DNA from: an uncultured Roseobacter sp.
GTDB taxonomy: Bacteria > Pseudomonadota > Alphaproteobacteria > Rhodobacterales > Rhodobacteraceae
Reading direction: 5' to 3'
DNA length: 64,000 nt
NCBI GenBank assembly: GCA_947488305.1
Contig: CANKZM010000002.1
Coordinates: 434,001 to 498,000 of the forward strand
Part shown: positions 27,800-37,166 of the stretch, in pieces
Position numbering within the stretch: position 1 is the stretch's first letter
Layout: every line of letters begins with the position of its first letter
Made by a program: the position numbers and the translations under genes
Notes under the pieces: generated by a model
Told to the model about the DNA's origin: nothing
Databases searched by the model: none
Seen by the model: the letters and a program-made list of their open reading frames with translations, nothing else

Positions 27800-28303
27800 A
27801 TGAAAACCACATTTTTTGGCGCGGTCGTTGTCCTGTTCGCGGCGCCCACTTTCGCAGACGTAATCGTCAATTTTGATGAAGGTGCACCAAAGGACCGGTT
27901 CACGATCATAAATACGGGGAGTTGCCCTTTGGGGGATGTCTCGGTCGTGCTTGATCTGGGGGCGTCATCGGCGGGGTTGATCTTTGATGTCACTGAGACA
28001 GGCGCGGGCGTTTCTGTTTTCCAACCGCTGGAACTGGTCGCGGGGCAGGAGTTCTTAATCTCGGTCCCCGAGGTGCGTGACGGCGACGATAGTATCACGT
28101 TGCCGATCAACGCCCTGGATCCCGGGCAGAGCATTGCGTTCACGATTGACGTCGATGACACCAAGGGCACGTCTGCGACAATGGTTTCCGGCGCGGAGAT
28201 CAGAGGGGCAGAGGTGCGCATTGATGCCGGAGACGCGCAGGCGCAGGGATCATTTTCCGACGAGGCAGTCGCGATCGTTTCTTATAGCAGTTGCAACGCC
28301 TGA
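27800..28303 (+). CDS. secreted protein of unknown function
   Basis: A 167-residue exported protein. The signal peptide is MKTTFFGAVVVLFAAPTFA, and the mature chain starts DVIVNFDEGAPKDRF. It is acidic, rich in Asp, Val and Gly, with alternating hydrophobic pattern (VSVVLDLGASSAGLIFDVTETGAG) expected of a beta sandwich. It resembles proteins sometimes labelled aggregation-factor-core-like in marine bacteria, but I would not rely on that label. Two cysteines (GSCPLG and YSSCNA) bracket the domain and could be disulphide bonded. The start at 27800 has AGGGAA upstream. Confidence 0.65.
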   Translation: MKTTFFGAVVVLFAAPTFADVIVNFDEGAPKDRFTIINTGSCPLGDVSVVLDLGASSAGLIFDVTETGAGVSVFQPLELVAGQEFLISVPEVRDGDDSITLPINALDPGQSIAFTIDVDDTKGTSATMVSGAEIRGAEVRIDAGDAQAQGSFSDEAVAIVSYSSCNA

Positions 28304-28349
28304 ATGTGATGCGCCGGATGAGACCGGACCCGGCGCAAGATGTTCAGGC
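28298..28349. terminator. two-way hairpin between convergent genes
   Basis: GCCTGAA (28298-28304) pairs with TTCAGGC (28343-28349), and inside it TGCGCCGG (28310-28317) pairs perfectly with CCGGCGCA (28330-28337). The outer arms contain the stop codons of both convergent genes. There is no long T-run, so it may work as a shared transcript end or stabiliser rather than a classic terminator. Confidence 0.6.
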
Positions 28350-29465
28350 CTCAGTCTTGCGGCGACGGCGCATAACCAACGTGCCGCCAAGCGCTGTCAT
28401 CAACAACACTACAGGGGCGGGCAGGGGAACAGGTTGAATACCGTAGGTTTCTCTCAGGGCTTCACGAGCAATATCCGCGACAATACCATGCCCTTGGTGC
28501 GTTGGGTGGATGTTGTCGAAGTACAGAAACCCGCTGCAATCTTGCGCTTCAGGGTCGACTGTAAAGACACAGGCATCGTCCACGTTTGTGATCCCTGCCG
28601 CCGCCAGTCGGTTTTTGTCGGTTAAGGCCGAGTAGATATCGACATTGGTGACATTGATGCCGCCGTCTCTGAGACCATCAAGATAGGATTCCAACAGGCT
28701 GTTATATTGCGCTGCCGCGCCGGCGAGAGCACCGCCCAACAGCGCGCCATCTCCATTGAATTGTGGAATAACGGCAAAGTTGGGCAGGTTGAAAACCATG
28801 AAGTCCGAAACGCCTTCTGTGACCAACTGATTGATGCTCTGGGTCACTGATACCAATGTACGTTCGACGACTGTTTGAAGAAGATCTTCGGGCGCGCCGA
28901 GCCCGCCGGCGATCGCCGCGGCGGTATCCAGAAAATCGTTACCGCCGATGTAGACGGTCACCAGCGGGTTATCCCCCCAACCCTCCTTTCGGTCCAGGAG
29001 CCCGCCCTGACCGTCGATGTATTTGGGAACGGTACCAGAGATTGACCGGTCGTCACTTGGGTTCGTTGGATCGAAAGTGAAATCGAAGGTGGTTGTGAAC
29101 GTTCGATCCTGTGCGATTTGTGCTGCAAGGTCGGGCGGCCCGTTCCCATTGTCGGATGCCCGTGCGGCACCAAAAGACAGGTTGGCGTTTGCCTTGCCCG
29201 CAGCAGTGAAAGCATCTGTGAATTGTTTGGCCCAGGTGAAACCATCGGACGACACACCAGGTTGCTGCAGAGGTGATCCAGGCGGAAAGTCAATCGGGTC
29301 AGCTTGTTGCGCATTCAGGGCGCCAACCATGATCGCCGTATTTCTGTTATCCGAAAGGCTGTCACCTACCACCCAGAAACTGGAAAACAGCTCAGGAATG
29401 GTCATGGCATGCACAGGCGTTGTCATCAGCGCAGTAGCCCCCACAAGTGCGAGGTATCTCATCAT
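28344..29465 (-). CDS. secreted GDSL/SGNH esterase with VPLPA-CTERM sorting tail
   Basis: A 373-residue exported hydrolase. A signal peptide (LALVGATALMTTPVHA) is followed by an SGNH domain: block I VVGDSLSDNR with the catalytic serine, block III YIGGNDFL, and block V FDNIHPTHQGH with the Asp-His pair. The C-terminus is VPLPAPVVLLMTALGGTLV followed by MRRRRK: a short motif, a membrane helix and a basic tail. This is the VPLPA-CTERM type of exosortase/PEP-CTERM-like signal. The protein is therefore probably exported, sorted and released at the cell surface. Esterase or lipase activity is inferred from the family. Confidence 0.9.
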   Translation of the reverse strand: MMRYLALVGATALMTTPVHAMTIPELFSSFWVVGDSLSDNRNTAIMVGALNAQQADPIDFPPGSPLQQPGVSSDGFTWAKQFTDAFTAAGKANANLSFGAARASDNGNGPPDLAAQIAQDRTFTTTFDFTFDPTNPSDDRSISGTVPKYIDGQGGLLDRKEGWGDNPLVTVYIGGNDFLDTAAAIAGGLGAPEDLLQTVVERTLVSVTQSINQLVTEGVSDFMVFNLPNFAVIPQFNGDGALLGGALAGAAAQYNSLLESYLDGLRDGGINVTNVDIYSALTDKNRLAAAGITNVDDACVFTVDPEAQDCSGFLYFDNIHPTHQGHGIVADIAREALRETYGIQPVPLPAPVVLLMTALGGTLVMRRRRKTEA

Positions 29466-29950
29466 TTATCTCTCCCATATTTCTTCGACGGTTATCCGCC
29501 GTATTAATGGCAGACTAAAACGTAAGCCGTGCGCGGCGCGAGCATACCCTAACGTCACGTCTTTTTTTGTTCGGCACCCCCAAGCACACGTTTGCCGGGT
29601 CGGTGAAAACGAAAGCTTCTATTCAACGTTAATGCGATAAATGGTCCCCGGCTTTTTGCCATAAAACCCAGGATTATCATTGCCCCTGCAAACGGCTGTC
29701 TTAGCCATTTGCTTTGAGAAATGGCTATGGACATCCTTAGTTGATCCAGAGCGGCGCAGACGACCCGTCAGAACACAAAGAAGCGAGATCTTTGACATCA
29801 GCAACGAGAACAATGTCAGCCCAGATCACCAAAGAGCAGAACGCTGTCCCAACCTTAGTCTTATTGCCTGAATGCATGTTCTATGTCAGGCTCAACTTCT
29901 GGTAATTCCGGTAAAAGCCGGAAAACCTTTTACTGGGAGGAATTTCAAAA
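29466..29950. other. 485-bp intergenic region with two hairpins, upstream of the SBP56 gene
   Basis: No convincing gene is seen here. TAGCCATTT (29702-29710) and AAATGGCTA (29719-29727) form a perfect 9-bp dyad with an 8-base loop. TTCCGG (29906-29911) and CCGGAA (29918-29923) form a smaller one, 13 bases before the GGGAGG ribosome site of the SBP56 gene. The first could be an operator, the second a leader hairpin near the ribosome site. Short reading frames in this stretch lack ribosome sites and family features. Confidence 0.5.
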
Positions 29951-31351
29951 ATGAATCTAAGGCCTGATCCGACATTTCATGCCACACCAAAACTCGCGAT
30001 GGAGGCACCCGCGGAAACGCTTGCTTTCACGCTGATGCTCAGTCCCGATGGCTCGCAACCAGATGGGTTGGCTGTTGTGGATGTGAACCCGTCATCTGAC
30101 ACCTATGGGCAAATTGTGCATCAGGTAATCATGCCGAACAAAGGCGACGAGTTTCACCACTTTGGCTGGAACGCCTGCTCATCATCGCTGTCTCCGCTGT
30201 CAGGCCATGCATTTCTTGAGCGCCGGTATCTTATCATCCCCGGCATTCGGTCTTCGCGGATTTACGTGATTGACGTGAAGGAGCCGCTGGAAGCGAAAAT
30301 ACACAAGATTATCGAGCCTGAGGAAGTCTTTGAGAAAACAGGCTACTCGCGTCCACATACGATCCACTGCGGCCCCGAGGGCATCTATGTTTCCACCCTT
30401 GGCGGTGGTGGCGAAGACGGCACCGATGGCCCTCCGGGCATCTTCATTATGGATTGCGAAACTTTTGAGATCCTTGGTCGCTACGAGATGGACCGAGGCC
30501 CGCAGGACAAACACTATGATTTCTGGTGGAACCTGCCGCGCGACTACATGGTCAGCTCTGAATGGGGCCTGCCGCCGCAGTTCGAAAACGGTATCGTTGC
30601 CGAAGACTTGCTGAGCAACAAATACGGCCATTCGATCCACTTCTGGAACCTGCGCCAGCGCAAGAACGTGCAGACCATCGATCTGGGCGAGAACCACCAG
30701 ATGGCGCTGGAAATTCGCCCCGCGCATGACCCGTCCAAGGACTACGGGTTTGTCGGTGTCGTGGTGGATACAACCAACCTGCAAGGCGCGATCTTTACCT
30801 GGTGGCAGAAGGAGGACGGTACCTTCGATGCCAAGAAGGTCATTACCATCGACCCGCAACCGGCAGATGCCGACGACTTGCCTGACTTGTTGAAAGGCTT
30901 TGGCGCCGTGCCGCCGCTGGTCACTGACATCGACCTCAGTCTCGACGACAAATATCTGTACGTGGCCTGTTGGGGGCAGGGCGAGATGCACCAGTACGAT
31001 GTCTCCGACCCGATGAACCCTGTTCTCGCTGGCAAAGTCGAAATTGGCGGCATCGTCAAGAAGACCAAGCACCCCAACGGCAAGGAGTTCGGCTATGGTC
31101 CGCAAATGGTCGAGATCAGCCGCGACGGTAAGCGGGTCTACTGGACCAACTCGCTCTACTCCACTTGGGATGATCAGTTCTATCCCGGTGACCGCGGGGC
31201 GGCGATGGTCTGTGCGGACGTTGGTGAAAACGGCGGGCTGACCCTGAACAAGGATTTCTGGGTCGATTTCCCGGACGGCTACCGCAGCCACCAAATTCGT
31301 CTTGAGGGTGGCGATTGTTCGACCGACAGCTTCTGTTACCCCTCCGTCTGA
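29951..31351 (+). CDS. SBP56-family protein, probable methanethiol oxidase
   Basis: A 466-residue protein of the selenium-binding-protein 56 family, a seven-bladed propeller. Bacterial members (MtoX) are copper-containing methanethiol oxidases that yield formaldehyde, sulphide and hydrogen peroxide. Conserved metal-site-like histidines appear in FHHFGWNACSSS, GYSRPHTIHCGPEGIYVSTLG, LLSNKYGHSIHFWN and GYRSHQIRLEGGDCSTDSFCYP. Methanethiol comes from dimethylsulfoniopropionate degradation in roseobacters, which fits the organism. There is no cleavable signal peptide. The next gene, four bases downstream, is a membrane protein. The SCO1- and MauG-like genes linked to mtoX in other bacteria are absent here. 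Confidence 0.82.
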   Translation: MNLRPDPTFHATPKLAMEAPAETLAFTLMLSPDGSQPDGLAVVDVNPSSDTYGQIVHQVIMPNKGDEFHHFGWNACSSSLSPLSGHAFLERRYLIIPGIRSSRIYVIDVKEPLEAKIHKIIEPEEVFEKTGYSRPHTIHCGPEGIYVSTLGGGGEDGTDGPPGIFIMDCETFEILGRYEMDRGPQDKHYDFWWNLPRDYMVSSEWGLPPQFENGIVAEDLLSNKYGHSIHFWNLRQRKNVQTIDLGENHQMALEIRPAHDPSKDYGFVGVVVDTTNLQGAIFTWWQKEDGTFDAKKVITIDPQPADADDLPDLLKGFGAVPPLVTDIDLSLDDKYLYVACWGQGEMHQYDVSDPMNPVLAGKVEIGGIVKKTKHPNGKEFGYGPQMVEISRDGKRVYWTNSLYSTWDDQFYPGDRGAAMVCADVGENGGLTLNKDFWVDFPDGYRSHQIRLEGGDCSTDSFCYPSV

Positions 31352-31354
31352 CGC

Positions 31355-32020
31355 GTGGAAGAGGCAAATAGCGCAGCGGCCCTTTGGTGGGCCGTTGTCG
31401 CGTCCGGTATCTATCACGGTGTAAACCCCGGGATGGGATGGCCGCTCGCGGTTTCCGCAGCACTGATGGATCGCAAGCCTGGGAGCCTTTATAAGGCACT
31501 TTTGGCTTTGGCAGGTGGGCACTTCCTGGCAATGACACTGGTGCTTTTCCCGTTCTCTGTTTTGTTTTTGCTGGTGGACTGGCAGCGCGAGATTCAGATT
31601 GGGGCTGCCTGCCTGGTGATCGCGTTGGGTGTTTATCTGCTGATCAACCGGCGCCACCCCCGCTTTCTGGCACGTGTCCCGCCTTCAAGGTTGGCGCTCT
31701 GGTCCTTTCTGGCAGCAATGGCCCATGGCGCGGGCTTGATGCTGGTGCCAATATATCTTGGCATCTGTCGCACGGTCGAAACGAACGCGAGCCATGCTGC
31801 TGCGGAGACACTGATGGTCGGGAACGCGGCGATCGCTGCTGGTGTTGCGGTGGCTCACACAATGGCGATGATGCTGTCGGGTGGGCTTATCGCTGTTGGC
31901 GTTTACTATTGGATGGGGCTGAAATTCCTGTCCAAGGGCTGGTTTAATCTCGATTTGGTCTGGGCCATGAGCTTGATTGTGGTCGGCGTGCTGTCGCTGC
32001 TGACAATGGGCCTTCATTAG
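31355..32020 (+). CDS. polytopic membrane protein linked to the SBP56 gene
   Basis: A 221-residue protein with about six membrane helices. It starts at a GTG four bases after the SBP56 stop, with no clear ribosome site, so it is probably translationally coupled. Two internal stretches resemble each other: GIYHGVNPGMGWPLAV near the N-terminus and AMAHGAGLMLVPI in the middle, with a third His in VAVAHTMAMM. His and Gly in membrane helices with a two-fold repeat recall metal or thiol transporters, but I cannot place it in a named family. Metal delivery or export for the SBP56 enzyme is a guess from context. Confidence 0.7.
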   Translation: MEEANSAAALWWAVVASGIYHGVNPGMGWPLAVSAALMDRKPGSLYKALLALAGGHFLAMTLVLFPFSVLFLLVDWQREIQIGAACLVIALGVYLLINRRHPRFLARVPPSRLALWSFLAAMAHGAGLMLVPIYLGICRTVETNASHAAAETLMVGNAAIAAGVAVAHTMAMMLSGGLIAVGVYYWMGLKFLSKGWFNLDLVWAMSLIVVGVLSLLTMGLH

Positions 32021-32217
32021 CAACGATCCCATCGTTTTACCTGTTGTCGCTGCGACCTATTTCAAACTGAGCTAACTGCTGCCCAAGACGGAGGAACCCT
32101 GTCGTTTTGTGAGAACGAATGAAATCTGCTATCATTTCCCCACAAATATACATTTGAAGTTCAGAGACCAAATACTGCCTTTTTTACCAAAATGAAATTT
32201 TTAAGGAGATTAAACCA

Positions 32218-32544
32218 GTGACTGAAGATCAAATTATGCAACTAGCTCAAGCCATTTGTCCATTTGTCAGCTTGCCCAGAACTGGCCTGCCGGATCCACT
32301 CAGAATTATCATTGGTGTAATGAGCCTGCCCGAAAGCATCATAGACGAAGCCGAAGACACAATGGGGGCTTTCACGTTTGCTGGGCACCCTGCAGGTCCT
32401 TTTGGAAAACACATCATTGAGAGTTATCTCGAAGTCAAGTCGACCCCAACAGGGTGCGCCTACCAGATCGTTTTAGTCGGGAGAGTAATGCAAGGCGCAA
32501 CGCCAACCGAACGCGAAGCGAAAACGGCTTGGAAGCCTATTTAG
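32218..32544 (+). CDS. hypothetical protein, possibly acquired
   Basis: A 108-residue protein starting at GTG with AAGGAG nearby. It has no signal peptide or membrane helix. The sequence PFVSLPRTGLPDPLRIIIGVMSLPESIID is unfamiliar. The leader (about 32100-32217) is AT-rich compared with the flanks, which suggests transfer or a strong promoter. No family is recognised. Confidence 0.5.
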   Translation: MTEDQIMQLAQAICPFVSLPRTGLPDPLRIIIGVMSLPESIIDEAEDTMGAFTFAGHPAGPFGKHIIESYLEVKSTPTGCAYQIVLVGRVMQGATPTEREAKTAWKPI

Positions 32545-32679
32545 TAGGCCGAATTGCTACAAGGCGCAGTGTATCCGATGCTTGTCTTCGTGCAGGGAGA
32601 CAAGCCAGATTCGGAACGCGGGAGATGGCATCGCATCATGTAGCCAGCTGACGTCAAAGTGCGCGTCGTTTGATAGAAA

Positions 32680-32754
<75 letters not shown>

Positions 32755-32840
32755 GCCGATGGGCGTGGTGATTAGACGCAATCCCGGATCGGCGCAAGCC
32801 TAATCTGGACCCCTCGGCGGCTCTGGGGTAGAGAGCTTTC

Positions 32841-33020
32841 ATGGCAGACGAAAAAGGCTCAAATCCTGCAAAGGCAGTATCGCAGTTGCGCGAAGATCGC
32901 TTGAAAGCAGCGCTCAAAGCAAATTTGGCGCGGCGCAAAGCGCAAAGCCGCCAGCGTGAGCAAGGGTTGAGACAAGAAAAAACGGAACCGGGCAGGACCG
33001 GGCAGGAAAAGGACGCGTAA
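32841..33020 (+). CDS. small basic protein preceding murA
   Basis: A 59-residue protein, very rich in Lys, Arg, Ala and Gln, probably one long helix. It begins [19 protein letters not shown] and continues [19 protein letters not shown]. Similar short basic proteins precede murA in related genomes, as far as I recall. It ends five bases before the murA start and so is probably co-transcribed with it. Function is unknown; nucleic-acid or ribosome binding would fit the charge but is not shown. Confidence 0.65.
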   Translation: MADEKGSNPAKAVSQLREDRLKAALKANLARRKAQSRQREQGLRQEKTEPGRTGQEKDA

Positions 33021-33024
33021 GCGC

Positions 33025-34296
33025 ATGGATTCGATTCTCGTAAAAGGCGGCGGCCCTCTCAAGGGCCAAATCCCGATCGCAGGCGCCAAGAATGCCTGCC
33101 TGACACTAATGCCCGCGACCTTGCTCTCGGAAGAGCCGCTGACATTCACGAACGCCCCCCGGCTCTCCGATATCCGCACGATGACGCAGCTCTTGCAGTC
33201 CCTTGGGGCTGAGGTGGCGGCCTTGCAGGATGGCAAAGTGATCGCCATGTCGAGCCACGGCAAAATCAACACCCGTGCCGAGTATGACATCGTGCGAAAA
33301 ATGCGGGCCTCAAACCTAGTGTTGGGTCCTTTGCTGGCACGCGAGGGACACGCGGAGGTCTCTTTGCCGGGGGGATGCGCAATCGGTGCGCGTCCGATGG
33401 ATATCCACACCGACGGTCTCAGCCAGATGGGTGCTGAAATTGAACTGAGGGACGGCTATCTGCACGCAAAGGCGGAGGGCGGTCGCCTTCGTGGCACGGT
33501 CATCGAATTCCCGTTTGCCTCCGTTGGCGCAACGGAAAACATCACCATGGCCGCAACACTGGCCAAAGGGACAACCGTTATCAAGAATGCTGCCCGCGAG
33601 CCGGAAATCACCGATCTTGTACATTGCTTGAGGGCCATGGGCGCGCAGATTGAAGGCGAGGGGACGTCGACCCTGACGATCGAGGGCGTGGACCGGCTGG
33701 GGGGTGCAACCCATGCTGTCGTGGCAGATCGCATTGAGCTTGGCACCTATATGCTCGCGCCAGCAATCTGCGGCGGCGAGGTCGAGTTGCTGGGGGGCCG
33801 TATCAGCCTGTTACAAGCCTTCTGCGACAAGCTCGAGGAGGCGGGGGTTTCGGTTGCTGAAACGGACAAGGGTATCCTGGTGAAACGCAACGGCGGCGAC
33901 ATCAATGCGGTCGATGTGACCACCGAACCTTTTCCCGGGTTTCCGACAGATTTACAGGCGCAGATGATGGCCTTGATGTGCACAGCAAAAGGCACCTCGG
34001 TGCTGGAGGAGAAGATCTTTGAAAACCGCTTTATGCACGCGCCGGAACTCATCAGGATGGGGGCTGACATTGACGTCCAAGGTGGTACTGCCACGGTGAC
34101 TGGCGTAAGCCAGCTAAAGGGTGCGCCGGTGATGGCGACCGATTTGCGGGCCTCCGTCTCGCTTATCCTCGCAGGCCTGGCAGCCGAAGGTGAAACGCGT
34201 GTATCGCGTGTCTACCACCTTGATCGCGGTTATGAGCATGTGGTGCGCAAACTCTCGGGCGTGGGCGCTCAGATCGAAAGGATTTCAGACGAATGA
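33025..34296 (+). CDS. murA: UDP-N-acetylglucosamine 1-carboxyvinyltransferase
   Basis: A 423-residue enzyme that catalyses the first committed step of peptidoglycan synthesis, adding enolpyruvate to UDP-GlcNAc. The active-site cysteine, which is also the fosfomycin target, is present in [19 protein letters not shown]. The early lysine-asparagine pair is seen in [19 protein letters not shown]. The C-terminal [18 protein letters not shown] and [15 protein letters not shown] are typical. It overlaps the following gene by four bases. Confidence 0.97.
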   Translation: MDSILVKGGGPLKGQIPIAGAKNACLTLMPATLLSEEPLTFTNAPRLSDIRTMTQLLQSLGAEVAALQDGKVIAMSSHGKINTRAEYDIVRKMRASNLVLGPLLAREGHAEVSLPGGCAIGARPMDIHTDGLSQMGAEIELRDGYLHAKAEGGRLRGTVIEFPFASVGATENITMAATLAKGTTVIKNAAREPEITDLVHCLRAMGAQIEGEGTSTLTIEGVDRLGGATHAVVADRIELGTYMLAPAICGGEVELLGGRISLLQAFCDKLEEAGVSVAETDKGILVKRNGGDINAVDVTTEPFPGFPTDLQAQMMALMCTAKGTSVLEEKIFENRFMHAPELIRMGADIDVQGGTATVTGVSQLKGAPVMATDLRASVSLILAGLAAEGETRVSRVYHLDRGYEHVVRKLSGVGAQIERISDE

Positions 34297-34760
34297 CCGA
34301 TGCCCGTTTTGAAGACGGTCGCGAAGCGCCGCTGAATCTTGGTGCTCTCGACACTGAGGATTTGAAAGTGATTGCCTCGCTGACACAAGACGCCGTCTTT
34401 CCTATCACAGAAATGAAATGGGATCGCCCCGCGAAGCGTTTTGGTTTGCTACTCAACCGGTTCCGCTGGGAGGAGGGGCCAGCCCGTGCTGTGTCGCCCG
34501 AACGTGTGCAGTCGGTGCTCGCGTTCGATATGGTTACGGCGGTTGCAAGCAGCGGAATTGATCGTGGCGACAAGGACTTGATCCTGTCCATCCTGGATAT
34601 TTCCTTTGAAGCGGGGGAAAGCCCTTCCGGTGATGTCTTGCTGACGCTCGCGGGGGATGGTGCCATCAGGTTAAAGGTGGAAGCGATCGAGGCTACCCTT
34701 AGAGACGTCACAAAGCCTTACAATGCGCCATCGGGAAAAACGCCTAACCATCCGGACTGA
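34293..34760 (+). CDS. DUF2948 family protein
   Basis: A 155-residue protein matching the alphaproteobacterial DUF2948 family: a start region [22 protein letters not shown], the mid-protein [12 protein letters not shown], and a C-terminal [18 protein letters not shown]. It is conserved between murA and hisD in relatives and is coupled to murA by an ATGA overlap. No enzymatic motif is visible and its role is unknown. Confidence 0.88.
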   Translation: MTDARFEDGREAPLNLGALDTEDLKVIASLTQDAVFPITEMKWDRPAKRFGLLLNRFRWEEGPARAVSPERVQSVLAFDMVTAVASSGIDRGDKDLILSILDISFEAGESPSGDVLLTLAGDGAIRLKVEAIEATLRDVTKPYNAPSGKTPNHPD

Positions 34761-34831
34761 TACATCCCCCTGATCTGATCGAAAATCTGCCGAAGGCGTC
34801 GTACCTTCGGTTTACCTTGTAAAGGTGCCCT

Positions 34832-36142
34832 ATGCCCGTAATCCTGAACGCCACGTCGCCAGATTTTGAGACCGCCTTCCAAACTCTATTGTCGGCAAAG
34901 CGGGAGGATAGTCCGGACGTGGATGCAACCGTCGCGGCAATCATCGATGACGTTCGGACGCGGGGCGACACGGCGTTGATCGAATTGACCCAGAAGTTTG
35001 ACCGTCTGGCGTTGACGCCAGAGACACTGCAGATTTCCGCGACTGAGATGGAAGCAGAGGTTCAATCTGTATCGCAGGAAGAGCTTGCGGCGCTCGAATT
35101 GGCAGCAGAACGCATCCGCGCCTATCACGAAAGACAACGCCCGCAGGACGCCGAGTGGACCGACCAGACCGGAGCGACATTGGGCTGGCGTTGGACGCCG
35201 GTTGGGGCTGCGGGGCTCTACGTGCCCGGTGGGCTGGCGTCGTATCCATCGTCTGTCTTGATGAACGCAATTCCCGCAAAGGTCGCCGGTGTGCCTCGCC
35301 TTGCCATGGTGGTGCCTGCTCCTGATGGCGTCCTGAACCCGCTTGTGCTTGCGGCGGCCCGCCTCGCTGGTGTTGATGAAGTCTTCCGTATCGGCGGCGC
35401 TCAAGCGGTCGCGGCACTTGCCTACGGCACCGATACGATCCGCCCGGTCGACAAGATCACCGGCCCGGGCAATGCCTTTGTAGCGGCTGCAAAGCGGCGG
35501 GTTTTTGGCAAGGTCGGGATCGACATGATTGCCGGGCCATCGGAAATTCTCGTGATCGCAGACGGCGACAATGATCCCGACTGGATTGCGCTCGATCTTT
35601 TGAGCCAGGCCGAGCATGATGAAAGCGCTCAATCCATTTTGATTACAACCGATGCCGATTTTGGTCGGGCCGTTACTTCCGCTGTTGAAAAGCGTCTGGA
35701 GACATTGGAGCGACGCGCCATCGCAAGTGCATCCTGGCGCGATTTCGGAGCCATCATCACGGTACCGGATCTGGAAACTGCAGCGACACTGTCTGACCGC
35801 ATCGCGCCAGAACATCTTGAGCTTTGCGTGGCCGACCCCGACGCGCTGAGCAGCCGAATTACACACGCGGGCGCGATCTTTCTGGGGCAATGGACCCCGG
35901 AAGCGATAGGAGACTACGTAGGTGGCCCTAACCACGTCTTGCCAACGGCGAGATCCGCGCGCTTCTCCTCAGGACTCTCGGTACTTGATTTCATGAAACG
36001 CACGACGCTTGCGCGCATGACTCCCGGCGCATTGCGCGCCATCGGTCCGGCGGCAGAAACACTGGCTGTCGCAGAAAGCCTCGAAGCGCACGGTCTCTCC
36101 GTGACGGCCCGATTGAACAAGCTCAATGACGGGACCGCTTGA
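34832..36142 (+). CDS. hisD: histidinol dehydrogenase
   Basis: A 436-residue zinc- and NAD-dependent enzyme that performs the last two steps of histidine synthesis, L-histidinol to L-histidine. Visible signatures are the substrate/NAD segment DKITGPGNAFVAAAKRRVFG, IDMIAGPSEILVIAD, and the zinc-site region SQAEHDESAQSIL. The conserved VGGPNHVLPT follows later. An AAAGGTG site precedes the ATG. Length is normal. Confidence 0.96.
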   Translation: MPVILNATSPDFETAFQTLLSAKREDSPDVDATVAAIIDDVRTRGDTALIELTQKFDRLALTPETLQISATEMEAEVQSVSQEELAALELAAERIRAYHERQRPQDAEWTDQTGATLGWRWTPVGAAGLYVPGGLASYPSSVLMNAIPAKVAGVPRLAMVVPAPDGVLNPLVLAAARLAGVDEVFRIGGAQAVAALAYGTDTIRPVDKITGPGNAFVAAAKRRVFGKVGIDMIAGPSEILVIADGDNDPDWIALDLLSQAEHDESAQSILITTDADFGRAVTSAVEKRLETLERRAIASASWRDFGAIITVPDLETAATLSDRIAPEHLELCVADPDALSSRITHAGAIFLGQWTPEAIGDYVGGPNHVLPTARSARFSSGLSVLDFMKRTTLARMTPGALRAIGPAAETLAVAESLEAHGLSVTARLNKLNDGTA

Positions 36143-36206
36143 ACCGGTTGCTCCTGCACGCCAAACCGCGCTAAGGAATGGCGGTTAAAACCAGCCGATT
36201 AGAAAT

Positions 36207-36692
36207 ATGCCCATGACCCGTATCTCGCAAATTGACCTCGATGACAGCGGCTTGCCGCCTCCGACGCCGGAAATCGAGCAGGAGCGCAAAGTAGCGATCT
36301 ATGACTTGCTGGAGGACAACACCTTTGTCCTGCCGGTGCGTGAAGATCGACCCGTTCCGGACGGCCCGTACCATGTCAACCTGGCGATCCGTGACAAACG
36401 GCTGGTTTTTGATGTGGCCACGGAAGCAGCGGAGAAGGCGGCAGAGTTTCACCTGTCGCTTGGTCCATTCCGGCAGGTGGTAAAAGACTACTTCCAGATT
36501 TGCGAAAGTTATTTTGACGCGGTGAAGAAGCTCCCGCCGAGCCAGATTGAAACCATCGATATGGCCCGTCGCGGCATCCACAACGAGGGCAGCAGGGTCC
36601 TGCAGGAGCGGCTCGAAGGCAAGGTCGAAGTGGACACGGATACTGCTCGTCGCCTGTTCACCCTAATCTGCGTTCTTCATTTTGGCGGCTAG
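36207..36692 (+). CDS. UPF0262 family protein
   Basis: A 161-residue protein of the UPF0262 family, restricted largely to alphaproteobacteria. It starts with the family hallmark ISQIDLDDSGLPPPTPEIEQ and ERKVAIYDLLEDN. A second ATG six bases downstream (36213) gives the more usual N-terminus. The stop codon is immediately followed by the start of the phosphatase gene. Function is unknown. Confidence 0.9.
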   Translation: MPMTRISQIDLDDSGLPPPTPEIEQERKVAIYDLLEDNTFVLPVREDRPVPDGPYHVNLAIRDKRLVFDVATEAAEKAAEFHLSLGPFRQVVKDYFQICESYFDAVKKLPPSQIETIDMARRGIHNEGSRVLQERLEGKVEVDTDTARRLFTLICVLHFGG

Positions 36693-37154
36693 ATGACACA
36701 GGAACTGCCACAGTCGGTTCTCTTTTGCTGCGACCACAATGCCGTGCGGTCCCCCATGGCCGAAGGCATGATGAAAAAACTCTACGGCACAGGAACCTAC
36801 GTGCAGTCCGCTGGCGTGACGAACGACCTTGAGATCGATGGTTTCTCGATCGCAGTCTGTCAGGAGTTGGATGTGGAACTCTCTCGCCACCGCTCTCGCA
36901 GTTTTGATGAGATGGAGAACTGGGGAGATGATCTGGGGTCGTTTGATCTGGTCATTGCGTTAAGCCCGGCCTCTCAACGACGCGCGCTGGAATTGACACG
37001 GTTTTACCATCTCGAGGTGGAATACTGGCCAATCCTCGACCCCACGGGGCTGGGAGAGACCCGGGAGGCCAAGCTGGCAAGCTATCGGCAGGCCCGCGAT
37101 CAGATCAAAGAACGCCTGATCGATCGTTTCGGCCCGCCAACGCAAATCATCTGA
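36693..37154 (+). CDS. low-molecular-weight protein-tyrosine-phosphatase-like protein
   Basis: A 153-residue protein with the P-loop CDHNAVRSP (CX5R) near residue 13 and a later DPTGLG containing the expected general-acid aspartate. It belongs to the LMW phosphatase/arsenate-reductase-like group. In relatives this gene sits between UPF0262 and infA and is often labelled arsenate reductase, but the second and third cysteines of ArsC are not evident, so phosphatase activity is more likely. It abuts the upstream gene without spacing. Confidence 0.87.
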   Translation: MTQELPQSVLFCCDHNAVRSPMAEGMMKKLYGTGTYVQSAGVTNDLEIDGFSIAVCQELDVELSRHRSRSFDEMENWGDDLGSFDLVIALSPASQRRALELTRFYHLEVEYWPILDPTGLGETREAKLASYRQARDQIKERLIDRFGPPTQII

Positions 37155-37166
37155 AGAAGGCGCCTT

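Noticed and set aside
30200-31657. A 485-residue minus-strand frame opposite the SBP56 gene
   Set aside because: It is an antisense shadow: the plus strand encodes a conserved full-length SBP56 protein, and the antisense translation shows no known domain.
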